A DNA stretch of 64,000 bases from Rhabdornis inornatus (taxonomy: Eukaryota; Chordata; Aves; Passeriformes; Rhabdornithidae): contig VWZS01000638.1 in the NCBI GenBank assembly GCA_013397075.1, forward strand, positions 1,055,529 through 1,119,528, read 5' to 3'. A program made the translations under genes and the position numbers. Below the pieces are notes generated by a model. The model did not search any database. It had not been told where the DNA came from and was given only the letters and a program-made list of their open reading frames with translations. This document shows positions 48,641-61,865 of this stretch, piece after piece. Position 1 is the stretch's first letter, and each line of letters starts with the position of its first letter.

Positions 48641-51600
48641 ATGACAGCTATCCCAATCTGGCATCTCATTCAAAGTTTGAATATGGTATGTCATAGCTGA
48701 TTTTGCATTCAGCATCCAACTGCAAAGAAACAATAGCTGAGTATCAATGCAGTTTATGCAGTTGTCAAAGACAGTTGGTTCCTCTTTGCGGCTTCTGCTT
48801 AAACAATCCACTCCAAGAAATACAATTCACATGTTTAGCAGTCTTAATGTAAAAAATACTGTGTGTTTTTGAATTAAGCCAGGCCCTGAACTGTTTTCTG
48901 ATTCTAGTGTCACTTATCTTCCCCATCAAGGTGCATAGCAGAGAGGGCAGCCAGGCTGTTATTGCTTTTACTGTATTCTAAACATGCACAGGCGTACACA
49001 CACATCTGTATCTTCAAAATCTGCCAAAAGTATTTGTTGTTGTCTCTAAGAAGGAGTAATGCTTGCCTGCAATGTGTAATTTATGGGCACTAGTTTTTGC
49101 TGCTTCTTATTATAAAAACAATTCATCTCATTGCAGAATGTGGGCTTAATTATAATTTGCTAATGCCCTTGAGTTTTTAAAGTCAAATTTATTGCTCAAG
49201 TGTACTGTTGCCAATATAATCTGGTGACAAAGCAAGGGAATTAGCTTAAGGAACTGATTTTTCTAGCACTGAATTTGTGATCTGTGACCTTATGCAAAAC
49301 ATTTTACCTTTTTCATGAGTCAGCTTCCCCATCTATTTTTTAAAAAATGGCTGGAGATTACTAGGTGAAAGATGCCATATTTTTATTTTGTTAAACACCA
49401 GAGCACAGGATACATTAAACACATTATTTATAATGTATATCCCTGCATTTGAAACACCTCATCATATTTACACTTTTAATTTGGCTTTACTTTTGCTATC
49501 GTTGCTAAACATAAACCACCCACACAGATTAAGGACACTGGTGTTCATAGTAGTCTAAGTCGTATCAGTGATTCAACCTAAAATTAGTGGTATAAGCAGT
49601 CAGTACTGCCAGTGGTCTTGGGGCTCTATCACAACAAAGCAGTGTGGAGGGTGAAACCCTTTTTCTCTTGGCTTCTGGTCCACAGCAAACCCATGAGCCT
49701 AATTGTGCAGGGCCTGAGGCACTTGAGCTGTGCCCGTTTGGGGCTTGGGTCTTGTCTTTGTTCCTCATCAGCTCCAACAACTCTTTATCTGCTGTGCCAA
49801 GGGAGAAGCAAAGATGGGGGTGCTGTGCACGATAGAAAGGACAGAGGTCAGCTTTTTCCTCCAAAGATATGAGCTTTCTTTAGTTTGTGGCAACTCCAAG
49901 TTGCATGCTAACAAATTGTTGTTGCTGCTTCTGCTGCAACAGGGCTGTGGATGTCACGTCAGGGGCTGCTTTCAGAGCAACCCCAGGGGAATCTGAGCAA
50001 ACGTTTTCTCTGACTGTTGACATCTTGGTGGCCTCAGAAAGCTTGCCTGCTGTGGCTCATAATGGGATGGTGGCTGGATGAGATGGAGCAGGGTGTTTAA
50101 ACAAACCACCGTTGCTTTTCACTTCTTGCTTGCATTGCTGCTTAGCTATGTATGTATCATATCACATCATGAATCTACATCCTATGAGGCATTTGCAGTT
50201 GATAGAAAAATATCTTTGATGGAAGTATGCAAAGAAACTCCACTATTTTTTAAGAAAAACGGCTCTGAAAACTTTTTTTTACTGCCCACAGCATGGAGAT
50301 GTTTTCTTTCACAGCTACAATGTGAGTACCACTGGGAGAATAGTGTATGCCCCAGGGGTACACATAAACTCCTGACCCTGCTTAAACTGTGTGGCACACA
50401 ACACTGGGCACACGTCAGCAACATTTGCGTGCTGTACCAAACCCTGTGTTGTGACACATCATTCATGTCCAGCAATAATGTTGCAATCACTGGTCCTGAT
50501 CGCTTCCTGCCAAATAGCAAACACAGCCCATCCTCCCTAAAAATAGAGACCTTTCCCACTGCACTGTAATCCCAGTGCCAGCACCAAACCATACCTCTCC
50601 ACAGTCCCTTCAAGCTGTAAAAAAAAATTCTCCTGCTTTCTTTCTGGCATAGAGCACAGTTTGGGAAATCTATTAGGGCTATTAATTCTGTTTCAGGGAG
50701 CGCAGGGGTGCTAGTGTTTTATTAACACAGTAGCTCTGCTCAATGGCAACATCTGGTTTTCAGTGAGGTTTCAGGGTTGTTTTTTTTTTTTTTGCTCCAT
50801 TTTCCAGCTGTGTTGACTCAAGTCAGAAGGCAGTCAGCCACTTGTGAGACTGAGGTCTCCAAACACTTAAAGAGCTGAGATATTCTTTGAAACTCCTGGA
50901 TCTTGGAAAATTAGGGAAGAACTTGACAATACCAATTTTTTCTCCAGAGGCTTGCAGCATTCACAATTCTGGTTCCAGCCAGGATCAGGAAATTAAAAAT
51001 CACATGGAAGCTTTTGCAGTGTTTTCGGGGTTGCTGTAGGTTATAGCTCCACAGAGCAAAAAGTGCAGGAGGGAGACTTAGTTTTCCCAGGCCATTTGTT
51101 TTATGTTGTTCATGTATCCTGAAAGATGATTTACCTTGCTCGAGAAAACATGTAAGTCAAAAGAATAAAATCTAGGTTGTCTGAAGCAAAGAATGGAAAT
51201 GCAGCTTTGGTGTCAAGGCATTAACAATTCATTAGGCTTACCTGTGTCCCAGCAGTGGGGCCAGCACAAGACAAATACTCTGATAGGTGACACCAGCTGC
51301 ATTTCTGATATGTGTTATAAATCCCATCCCTCTGGGTCTTCTGTTAGCCAGCTGTGGTTGCCTGCCTGTGGCTTGAGCTCCAGCACAGCAGGGAATGGGT
51401 GGCCAGAAGGACCTCCACGCTCCTCACCAGCTCTCCTGCTCTCTGCTCCAGTGCAGCCTGGACTCCAGCCTTCTCCTAGCCCAAGAGCTGTGGTCCCATG
51501 CTAAATCTCAGGGGAAGGCTGAGGTACCTGAAAAGCTGTGAATACTGGCAGGGTGGCTTCCCTGCCACCTTGTCCACCTTTGCTTCTGTCCTTGCTTCCT

Positions 51601-54600
51601 TCCCTCTCATAGCACTCACTTTGAATTAATCTCTCCTGTTTTCTGCTGCTGCATTCCCTCCTTTCCCTGCTCCTGCATTATTCAGCTTTCCTTCTCTGGC
51701 AGTGTTTTTGCCCCCACTTTTTCATCTCTCAGCTCCCTGTGCTCCGTGTGCAGGAGGAAAACAGCAAGCCATGCAATACAGCCTTGTGAGCCGTGAGTAA
51801 TGGCAGAATGAAAGGAAAAGGAGGGAAGGCAGCCTTAATGCTCGGCATGTGAAAATGAAATGTTTGCTTTTTCTGCAGTCAGTTTTGTTGGAGGTGCTCA
51901 GGATTCCTTCTTCCTGTCCCAGTAGCCTGACTGAAGCAGGACGCTGTGCCAGCCTGGGATGTGGACTTTGAGTCTAGACTCTACCTCTGTGGCACTGCCC
52001 AACCCCAGAGGAGCTTCACTGATGCAGCAGAAATTTGTCTGATGCCAAGCTGACCTAGCTGGCATCCATAGCCTGATGCCTCATATTTTAAGTATTTAAT
52101 GTTGCCCTAACTCATATTCCATTCTCAACCCTCTTTTTTCCCCTGAAAAAAAGCCTAGCCAAACTGAAGAAAATCAGCCTGCGAAACAGGAACCGTTGAG
52201 TTGTTTTAGGGTTAAGTTACAACTGTGTTGGTTTTTTCCATGCACGATTTTTCTTTTTTTTTTTTCCTTTTCTTTCCCAGACTGCTTGAGTCCTAAATTC
52301 CCCCTGTAAATCTGCTTTCTGTACCATCAGTTCTCAGAACAATGAACTGCCTGATATACCTGATAAGAGTTAACATGAAAAATGAATAAATCATTTGCTA
52401 CTCCCTTCTCTTTTTTTGCTGTAACTGGGTGTTGGTCCATAAAATGAAGGAAGTTACATTGAGCAGGAAGTTTAAAAATGCTTAGACAGATGTCATTAAA
52501 AAAAAAAAAATCAAACTTGGCTTCCTGCCAAGTGCATGTAATTAAAATTATTCTTCTTAGTGAGAAAAAAGCAGATGCAAAGGGAGGTTTCCTGTCTCTC
52601 AAAGTAGGAAATACAAATAAGTGTTAGTCTTGCCTTTGTGTGTGCATGTGTGCACGCATATGTGTTTGTGTGAGTATATGTCGTGATGTGGGATTCTGAT
52701 GCTTATTTCTGAAGTGCCTTGTCATAGAAAACTTTAGTCAATACCGTGTGGATGGGTGCTTTATTATAATCTATGCTCTTTTTGATCTTGTTTTTAAATT
52801 AGATCTTTGTTGAAAAATGCTGTATATAAATTGCCCTTTCTGTATTCCATATTCCAGAAATGGCTGGTCTTACAGAAAAGAACAGTGAATTTCTGTGTAT
52901 GGTGTTGAAGGGAGAACAGGATGTGGGTGGGTTTACACACGTGTATATAGCTATACTTATCTATACACATCATATAGCTAGAGCTGATGGCTTTTTAGCA
53001 TACATGGAAATATAGTAATATATAACTGCTTCTATCAACATAACTTCTTTTTTTCAGTACAGTCATCTTTAGTTTGATGCCTTTAAATTATATTTTTATT
53101 CTGTTTCTTGTCTGATACACAAATTCTAAAACAGTATATTATCCAAATTAGGCAAGTCTACCGTCAGGAAATGTGTTCTGTGGTTCTTTTCTGTCACCAC
53201 TGTTTGAAAGGGGGCTGATTTCTTTTCTCTCCTATGCAGAGATAGACTTACAATTTACCCAAGTTGAAATGATACCAATCCATTTACCGAGTTTTTTTCA
53301 GACATTGCCCTGAAGTTTGTAGTTTTGTTTCTTTTTAAAAACAAGCTCTTTTTGAGGAATGGCAGACAAAGTATGGGCACATGTTCCAATAGTGATCTAT
53401 GAGAATAGCTAGACAGTGGTGGAGCAATACCTTTTGGCAATAGCGAGGGCTCCTACCTGTTTGTGTAGTGTGTGTTCCATATTCATATCTGGATGTGAAG
53501 TTGTTTGCTGCTTTCAGCAGCCTCACATTTACACAGGACAGATGTACTGTGTGTTTCATCCACCAGCACTCATAACCAGCTTTATTTATTGTATATCTGC
53601 ATTGAGATGTGCCATAGCATAGATACAGTTCCCTGGCAAAAGTGTTCTGGTAATATTATTTATTCTCCTCACTGTATTGGGATAAATGGGTCCAGGGAAA
53701 GGGGTCAGTAGATGTGTGCTTGTACTGATATGGAATTTTCCTAATTTATTACGCTATCCAGTGTTTTTTTAGTGGACTGTGCTTGAATTTGCCTCCAACT
53801 CTGAAAGTGAGGTATAGCCCCAGCCCCATTGTACCAATCAGTAGATATTGCTCTAACACATATCGGATGGCATATCAATGCAAACATGATACACTGTACA
53901 AATAGCACAGGGTGTAGGAACGTGGGTGGGTGCAGGGTCTCTGGCTCAGCCACATGAAATGACGAGTAGGAGACAGCAGATAAGATTCCCAGTGTGTTTT
54001 GGGTGTGATGACCATAGCTTAGCATATCTCTCCGTTTCCATGAGTCCACAACAATACAGCGGAATGGTTTAATTTTACTGCTCTTTTCTTCAGGACTCCA
54101 TGAACACTCAGCTTCTGTTTGTGTGCTGACTGGGCTCAATGAAATTAGTTTCCTACAGCTAACAAGAACCACTACTTAAACTGATAAACCCTGGCTGACC
54201 TGAGTATCAGAAGCTGGTTGGCATGCTGGTGCAGTGTGTACTGACCTTTGTAAACAAATCTTCCGTGATTTTGGCATCTTTGAGTGCTCCTGGAAAAACT
54301 TCCCTTGGAACAGATAACAGAACTCTCTTCTGTACTTTGAGTTGCCAGATTATCTGGCAAGAGAGCTGCTAAGAAGAGGTTCTGAGAATAGCTGAAAATG
54401 AGCAAGTAAATGCCTGCTTCAAGCAATAGAGCAACTGGTACCCACTGAGCAAGAGTAGTGGTGATTTGAAAACACACAAGAGGAATATGGACATGTACCT
54501 CCTGTGGGTGTTGCAGTGCTGTGAGAGCCAAAGAGAGTTCTTAATTGCTCAGAGACATATAGAGAGGCTAGTTACAATGGACAAGAACTAATGTAGGTTT

Positions 54601-54768
54601 TGGAGATGAGATCAGCTTACAAAAACCCAAGAATGCTGTTGGAAACTTTAGCAACAGCTAAACTTACAGCTCTTTCAGAAAAGGGAACAGAAACATTTTA
54701 AACTCACAATCTACTTTATAGCACAGCGCAAGGCTATAGGTAATCTACCTCTAGCAATCCTAGGATAT
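48641..54768 (+). other. Presumed TBXAS1 intron between the old repeat and the antisense LTR
   Basis: No coding similarity was recognised. It has T runs near 50777-50793 and 52253-52265, an A run at 52498-52510 and a TG-rich interrupted tract at 52636-52682. The frame at 50078-50569 (163 codons) shows no recognisable domain. A segment at about 49080-49240 is AT-rich and looks unique. Confidence 0.55.
52636..52682. repeat. Interrupted TG-rich tract
   Basis: A degenerate alternating purine-pyrimidine run of the TGTGTGTGCATGTGTGCACG type. Confidence 0.7.
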
Positions 54769-55455
54769 TGTCGTGGTTTAGGGCAAATTTGGGAGGAAAC
54801 CTCTGAATGGGGTCCCTCTAGGAAAAAGAATCCAAGCAGTCCCTCCCCCAATCGGCTCGGAAAAAACTTCCACGGAGAGAAGTGGAGAAAAAAAACCAAC
54901 TGTTTATTCAACAGGCAACACACCTCCCAGCACAAAAATGAGCAATACCAAACAGCAAAACCTCTCGCTGTTCTGAAGAGATGACAGATTCAGAAGAGTT
55001 CTTTCCGTGGGCTGCCCGGCTCACTCAGGCTGGTATCAGTCCCTCCGGTGCTGGGGAATGCTGCGGCCCAGGCTGGGCCCGGGGGGCCATAGGTGTGAGC
55101 TCCCGGTGCTCCCCCGGATTTTCCAGTCCAGAGTAGGTTCAAACAATTCCAGGAAAAAGGAAAAGGAGGGAAAGGGAAAAAAAAAAAAAAATCCAGGGAG
55201 CTTCTCTGCCTCAGCTAGCCAGAAAAAACTAACTCAGAGCAAAGGAGAGCTGTCTTTCATTGTCCACCGCAGACAACACAGTCCGAGAGCAGGAATGTGG
55301 GGGAGCCAGTGCAGTAGTCTCTGATAACACACTCTGTACTTCTTCTTTCCCCCCCTTCACTCCTGGAACCAGTCTTAAAGTTGCAGAATTTAATATTCAA
55401 CACCAACAGAACAGACGATTTGGGGATACAGGCATCATACAGTCACCCCAAGACA
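54769..55455 (-). mobile_element. Solo LTR, ERVL-like, antisense, with 5-bp target-site duplication
   Basis: On the + strand the 687-bp element runs from TGTCGTGGTTTAGGG to AGTCACCCCAAGACA. It is flanked by perfect 5-bp copies of GATAT (54764-54768 and 55456-55460), again as expected for ERVL. Its own sense is the minus strand. There, AATAAA lies at 54902-54907 (complement TTTATT), about 135 bases before its 3' end, giving a normal U3-R-U5 layout. A 15-base A run at about 55177-55191 lies inside. No retroviral gene remains, and open frames inside it are by-products. Confidence 0.92.
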
Positions 55456-57709
55456 GATATCCTGAGTAAACACAGGTTGAAAAATTGCATTTCAACAAAC
55501 CTTCTTGTGTCCTCCTTGAAAAGAGAGTGCTGTTTCTGTTGAAACCCAGAGATCCTATGGAAAGGTAGGGAAGGTCAAATGTACAGCACCAACCATGAAA
55601 AATCCCTGGTTGCTCCTCCAGTCCTGATTATACTTTTCTGGAGGGCAGTTTGCCTAAATCTAATCTGGTTGGATTTGCAGTTATGCCTGGTATTTCTGGG
55701 ATAAGACTATCAAATGCACTTTTCAGAGGTCCCAGGCATGTAGAAGGAGAGGTTTTATTTCTGCTTCCCAAGTGGGAAGGGGAGGCATGGCAGGATTAAA
55801 TGGCCTAATCTGTACCAGCACTCACAGCTCCCTAATTCTCATCTGATGCCCTACTCTCCTGATGAGCAAATGTTTAAACTCTTGCTTTACTTTAAGCTGC
55901 TGAGCCGTTACACAGAAAAGATAAGGTAGTCTCTGCTGTTGGCAGTGATGACGTCTGCTCCTGCTTCCCCCAGTAGTGGTGTGGTGTGTCTGTATTTGGG
56001 GAAATGAGCTGAGAGAGGAAGGCAATAGGGAGTTTTACTTGGGCCAGGCAGAGGAAAGACTGATCCTTCTTCTACTAAGAGTGTTAGATAATATACCAAT
56101 GGTTTTCACTCTTGTGTTGCTCTGCTGCAGACATTTTGTGAGTGGAGAAGGAAAGCAATGCATTTTTTTGTTGGCATCTTGACAAAGCATTTTCAAGAGC
56201 ATGACTGTCCGTTGAAGATAGCTGTTTAAGTTCCCAGCCCAGGACAGCAAGCAGATCTGGGCAAAGGTTTGTGGCTGCATTTTTCCAGCAGGTTCGCTAG
56301 TGTCTCACACACGTGAATCCAGGGACAAGTAGCAGATGCCCTGAGCAGGCCTAGCCAGTGCTTTCAGCTGAAATGTGTGTTTTGTGTCCAGCACATTCTC
56401 AAGGAACTCTTTGAGAAGTTCTAAGTAAACAATAAATCTCTCCACAATGGAATTCATACTGAGTGAATTATCAGGGTTAAAAAAATATTCTGTTGCTTTC
56501 AGCTCTTATCTTTGTTTACCGTATCACCAAGGACAGTGACCTGCCTTTGTGCCCTAATACTGAACTGTCAGCAAGAGAGACAGGAAGTGCTGCCTCCTCT
56601 ATAGGCTCAGCATATAGTCTTAATGAGAAGAATAACATCTCAGCAGCAGCAGCTGTTGGTTTTGCTCAGTTTGGTTTATTCTCTTTTGTTGTCTTACTTC
56701 AGCAGACCTAGATAATCTTAGAGAAAGGCCTTTGTGCCAAGTTTCTGAACTCTAATTTAGTGACCTTCAGATATTGAAACATTATTAAGACCAAGTCAAG
56801 CTGACAAAAGAGTCTGTGTCCTTTTCATTTCCCACCAAGCTGAGCCTGTTGCATCCTGTGTGGAGCCTGGTCGTGCACAGCACCCTGAACATGAACCATC
56901 TTTCAGCTGGAGAGAGCAGGGAGTGCTCCAACCCCAAGCAAAATGCTGGCTCCATCCCTCTCCGTGGTAATGTTGGGTTAAAGAGAAGCCCCACCACTCC
57001 TGGGGCCATGTGATTAATAACTCCCATTAATGAATTAAGAAATGCATGATGGAAAAAATAATCAAATAGGAAATGACCAACCAGGATAGAGCAGATGTGG
57101 TGGTAATGCCACACACAGTGGAGTGGCACTGCCTTGTCCCTCTGGGTTTTGGGGAGCAGGGGACATGAGAGCAACACGAGCCTACCTTCTACATCCTGGC
57201 ATTTGCTGCAGGAACCCATCCTGGTGTCTGCTCTGGGAGCAGTTTTGGTGCAGTTCCTCTTCCACAGGTCTAATAGCAGCAGTAGTTTCCCTGCATGGTT
57301 CACAATTCATTGTCTTAGAGGGCAGAGGTGCAGGGAGAATTCCCATAGATCCCAGCCTTTACTTGGACCCCAAGGACATCATAGCTAGATAAATCTTGAG
57401 TGCAGATCCCTTAAACTTTACATTGCAACTGTTTTTTCCATGCACAGGTAGGCAGAGTATGTTCCTTTGCTGGTTTGTTGCTGGTGTGTGGGTGAAAGTG
57501 TATCGTACATTACAACCATTTTGCCCCAGCAATTGCACATCGTAAAGCAAAGCTTTAATGGTGGGTTAAGTTCGCTTCTTTATTTACACAGAAGGAATGT
57601 GTAAAATTTCAGTTCTAGTAGTCTGTCCATAATTTTGTTTTCCATTCAAGATTTGCCTTTATTTTGTATAATATCAGTATTATCTGCCAGGGATTACCTT
57701 GCTTATTGC

Positions 57710-57730
57710 TTTTTTTTTTGGGGGGGGGGG
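57710..57730. repeat. T10-G11 homopolymer junction
   Basis: Ten T are followed directly by eleven G on the + strand. Confidence 0.9.
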
Positions 57731-60700
57731 TTGGTTTAAGAGCAGGGGATTTGTAGTTAGTACCATGTAATGATCAGGCTTTGAACATGAGCATCATATG
57801 CAGCTGTCCTCTGAGCATGCCAGCAGTATCCACATTATTAGGGTTTGTCAGTCTTATTAAGAGTGGTGGAGGAGAGGAAAAGATGCCTCCAAATTTGCTT
57901 GGAAAGCTGCGTCAGGACTTGACCTTCTGCTAGCAGGCCCAGTGGTTTTGCCACACAAGGGCTACTCCCCACACTCCTCCTGCCCTCCCAATAACGTGCC
58001 TGGAATCTGACCCCACATTTCCCACTGTCATGTTGGTATCAGCTGGAGATAAATGAAGCCTTGTGTTAACTTGTTCCTTGCTTTGCAGGGTGCTCTTCTT
58101 TTCTGCTTTAAAGAAGAGCCAGTGGTGATGCGGCACTGAGGCAGAGCTACATATAGGCTCTGTCAGCATGGTGTTTGTAATATACTGGCCAAAGCATCTC
58201 TTGTGGCAAAATTGAGACAAGACTCCATTATAAGGAACACAAAAAGGAATTTTCTATCAAGTGCACTGAAAGCAGGGAGCAAGCTGTCATCTTCCCTGGC
58301 TCTTCAGCTCCCAGCCTGTATAGTACTAAGGAGCAAAAGCGGTGACGTGCATATGCACAACACAAAAAGAGTCTTCCCACATCCTGACCTAGATAAATAG
58401 GACTTGGAATGAATTTTCTGACTTCACAGCAGTGACACTTTGAATCTTCTGAGATTTGAAGAATATATATATTTTTTAGTCATTTTTATGCCACTTCAAA
58501 TAGGTAGATGTGTTACAGAAAGTACACATGTTCACATGTGTCCGTGCACATGAAGAGATGACAAAAGTACTAATACCAATCTCTCCTACTGTGCCATAAT
58601 GTGAAATAGGAAGTGAATGTGTTGGTAAAAGCAGTGGGTATGGACAGAAATGCAAGATGCTCCGGCTCTTTTGAGCTGTGTTGCAAATACCTTGGAAGCT
58701 GAGGCAGGAAAAGCTGTGAGGTTGCTCTAAGTCGTGCTGGCAGCAGGCAGGTCGAAGTATGCAAGAGGTGCAAAAGGGGATCACATTTGCTCACAGTTTT
58801 TATCAGCACACTTCTTATGGCAGGTGTAGCTCTGGCAGAATATGATCCCAAGTAACTTGCTTCCCAAAGTCTTTTCTTTTGTAATTGAGCCAACTTTCCC
58901 CTGGGTTTTCTTGGTTGGTATTTTTAGTGTGAAATAAGTATTATATGACTAGGACTATGATTTGGGCTGCCAAAATGTTGCATGGTATGGTTTGAACCAG
59001 AGCAGCAAAGTTGGAATAGCAGCAACATGCCATTGGCTTTTTGATCATCCTGCTGGCTCACTAGAGAGTGTTGTAGATTTCTTTACGCACATAGAAGTCA
59101 AAGAAATAATAAGCACCCTTCATCCATCACATAGTCTCTATTTATACATCAGGGTAGGTGTGACAAGCAAGAAGTCCTGGTTTTTTTCTTCATTTTTTTT
59201 TCCTGCAAATTTTATTTTTATTATTACTTTTTAATTAAATTTCTTTTTTTAGATTCATGCAGCTGTCTGGGCTTCTGCCATAGATAAGTGGATCTTCATC
59301 TGACAGCAACAACCAAAATTTATCTTTCTTTTCCCTCTCTCCCCCTCACTTCCTCCTTTCCCCACCTCCCCCCTAGTACTCAGCAGAAACAAAATGTTAT
59401 ATATAAACTTAGCAGAGTTTCCCCCCCAATTACTTTGTCTGCATGTTTCAGTTTTGTTCTGTGTCTAGCTTTGCCAAGGTACCAAGTTTGGCATTTTCAA
59501 AGTGGGGTGGGATGATTAATTCTTGAGGCCCCTCTTGTAGTAACACCCCTCACACACCCCCAAAACGTGTGCTACTGTACTGTGGGCACTCTGAGTGGCA
59601 CCTCAGGCTTGTCTAATATTTATTCACATGAAATTCCTGGTCTTGTAGATTTTTTTCTTTCTTTTTAAAAAAGTCTGCATGATTCTAGCTGAGCAGCAGA
59701 TGGCCAAAGGGCAGGCAGGGATGGCTCATGGTGCTCAGCAAATGGAATATTACCAGCATCCTGCCATCAGTCTGCAAGTCTCTGTTATTTGTTTTGTATT
59801 CTTTCAAATCACTCAACGCTGAAGTTAGGTGTATAGCTAGAATCTCATATTTCATTATTAAAATAAAAGCCAACCAGTAAAGAAAAGAAAAAGGAAAAAA
59901 AAAGGTTTATAGTTGGAGAGGTAAGACTAAAAACATGAATCCCAGTTCAGAAGCCAGAAGGCATATGAAGTTCAAAATACTGTTATTTGTCATAAATCTC
60001 ATGTGTTTTCTAGCCAATTTCAAAGTATGTTGGAGCCTTGCTCATGTTTGAGCGATCAGGATTTGTAATATGCTAGCTGCTCTCTTCTGTGTGACAGGCC
60101 CTTTACAGAAAAGCCTACAGCTGTGTTTCATCTTGGTACTCAGAAAATCCCTCCCCACAAATTAGCCCATCTATAGATATCTACAGTTCTTAGTGCCGCA
60201 ATTCATGATAAAAAGGGAGAGTATACCATCCTTTATAAGGTGTTTTATATGGCTAAAATTGCTAGTGAACCCCCTGCAGAACACTATGTTTTATGCACTT
60301 TTCTGGCTTAAAAGCACTTTTTTGTGTTGAATGATTCTATCAAATGTGTCAATTTGTGGGTGCCACCTTTGTGGCTCAGTGGTGTCTGGATCAAATGGCC
60401 TCCCTGTCAAGACTGGCTCAAACCCAGCTGGGTGCCACCCTGATGGCCAGGTTCCCCTGTACCCCAGAACTTTTGAGACTTGATGCTTTTGAGCTTTGAA
60501 AAACAAGAATAAAGGATAAAATACTGAGCATTAAAGTAGCATGGCCATAAGTGAAATGACAGCATGGAAGTGAGGTGTTGCAAATTTTAAAATTAAGGGT
60601 ATTCTTGGAAATACAGAGGTAAATGAGTGATGTGGCCAGGCACTGAGACAGGAAAGGGTCAGGTTCAGGAAGCAAAAGTATCTTTGAGAAGCAAGAGAGA

Positions 60701-61779
60701 AAGAACAGCAAATTGGTCTTCACACCAGGACCGTTGTGGAACTGTGAGGTAATAAATAAATAAAGGCCAAAGCAGCTTACTCAATAAAGCAGAAGAAATC
60801 TTGAGCAATACTTTCCATTTGCCTTCCCTGTAAAGCCTTATATCATCCTAAAACATGCTGGAAATGACCTTGTTCAGACTACAAATGCATTCTGTATTTT
60901 CTCACTGCTGACCCTGTGACTTCATCCTGCAGCTCTTTGAGTTGTGCTTTTGTTCCCCTTCGTTTCCATGCGCTCATGAGGGCCAGTGAGTCAGCACACG
61001 AGGGAGGGCTTTACTACCCCTGGCAGCACATGGTGCCCCCAAAAACAGCTGCACTTTCCAGGCTCTGTCCTCAGCTCCTGCACATGGGGGCAGATCCTCT
61101 AACTCAGGGATTCATATCTGTGCTAGAGGAGACCATGAAGCAGGTGCCCTCCTGAACTGAATACTGCTCTTTATAATCTCTTCTCAAATATGCATCTTGA
61201 AATGTCAGAAAGGCCCAGGCCTCTGTTTCTTTTCTTGTGTTCTCTTCAGTTTTTGTGGATCACTTGGACACTGGTAACTGCAAAAGAATTCCAGATAAAA
61301 AATTAAGTTTTTGGTTTTATTTCCTGGGCTTAAGGACAGGAAGGCTCTCCTCAGGGAGGATCCAGTGGAGTTTTTCCACTGGCCTTTTTTAGGTTGGAAA
61401 CGTTCCCACAACTTGGGTACAGTTTGAGTGTCATTACAGAGGTCCAGTTGGCCCTCAAATAACCCACTGTGCTTATCACTGTAATCAGGACCAAGTTATT
61501 GTGAGAAGTAAATCATAAACAGATGGACAGTCATGCCATGCTGGTCTACAAAGGGTAGAGGAGAGCAAAGACACAAAACAGCGCCAGAACATGACACCAC
61601 AATGGCTTCGCTAAATCTAAGCATGAACAGGCTTAGGGAAATTTTTGTGTTCCCAGATGGAGAGTGGAATAAAAGGAGAGAGATCTTTGAATAGGCATCT
61701 GCCAGGATTTTTTGCAGGCAGCTTTATCTGAATATCTAGAGAAGTTTGTCATAGGTTAATGTCAGGGTAGCAGACATAC

Positions 61780-61865
61780 CTGCTCGCAGCCAGCTCCTTA
61801 CTGAGCTTGGGGTACTGCATTTTGGGCCGACAAGTCATGTTGTCTTTTTCAGAGATCTTCATGCA
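61780..61865 (-). other. Candidate minus-strand exon, unidentified protein
   Basis: On the minus strand, GTTTTCTTCCTCTAG precedes an 86-nt segment that ends GCGAGCAG|GTATGT. Only one of its three frames is open. It encodes CMKISEKDNMTCRPKMQYPK and then LSKELAAS plus two bases of an Arg codon. Both splice sites look good. The open phase at its end (two bases of a codon) fits the start of the candidate segment at 28653-28742. I do not recognise the protein. It could also be part of an antisense non-coding RNA, or chance. Confidence 0.25.

Noticed and set aside
50078..50569. 163-codon + strand frame
   Set aside because: No domain, no repeat-derived explanation, no splice or promoter context. 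Overlapping frames on the other strand are equally long, which suggests chance.
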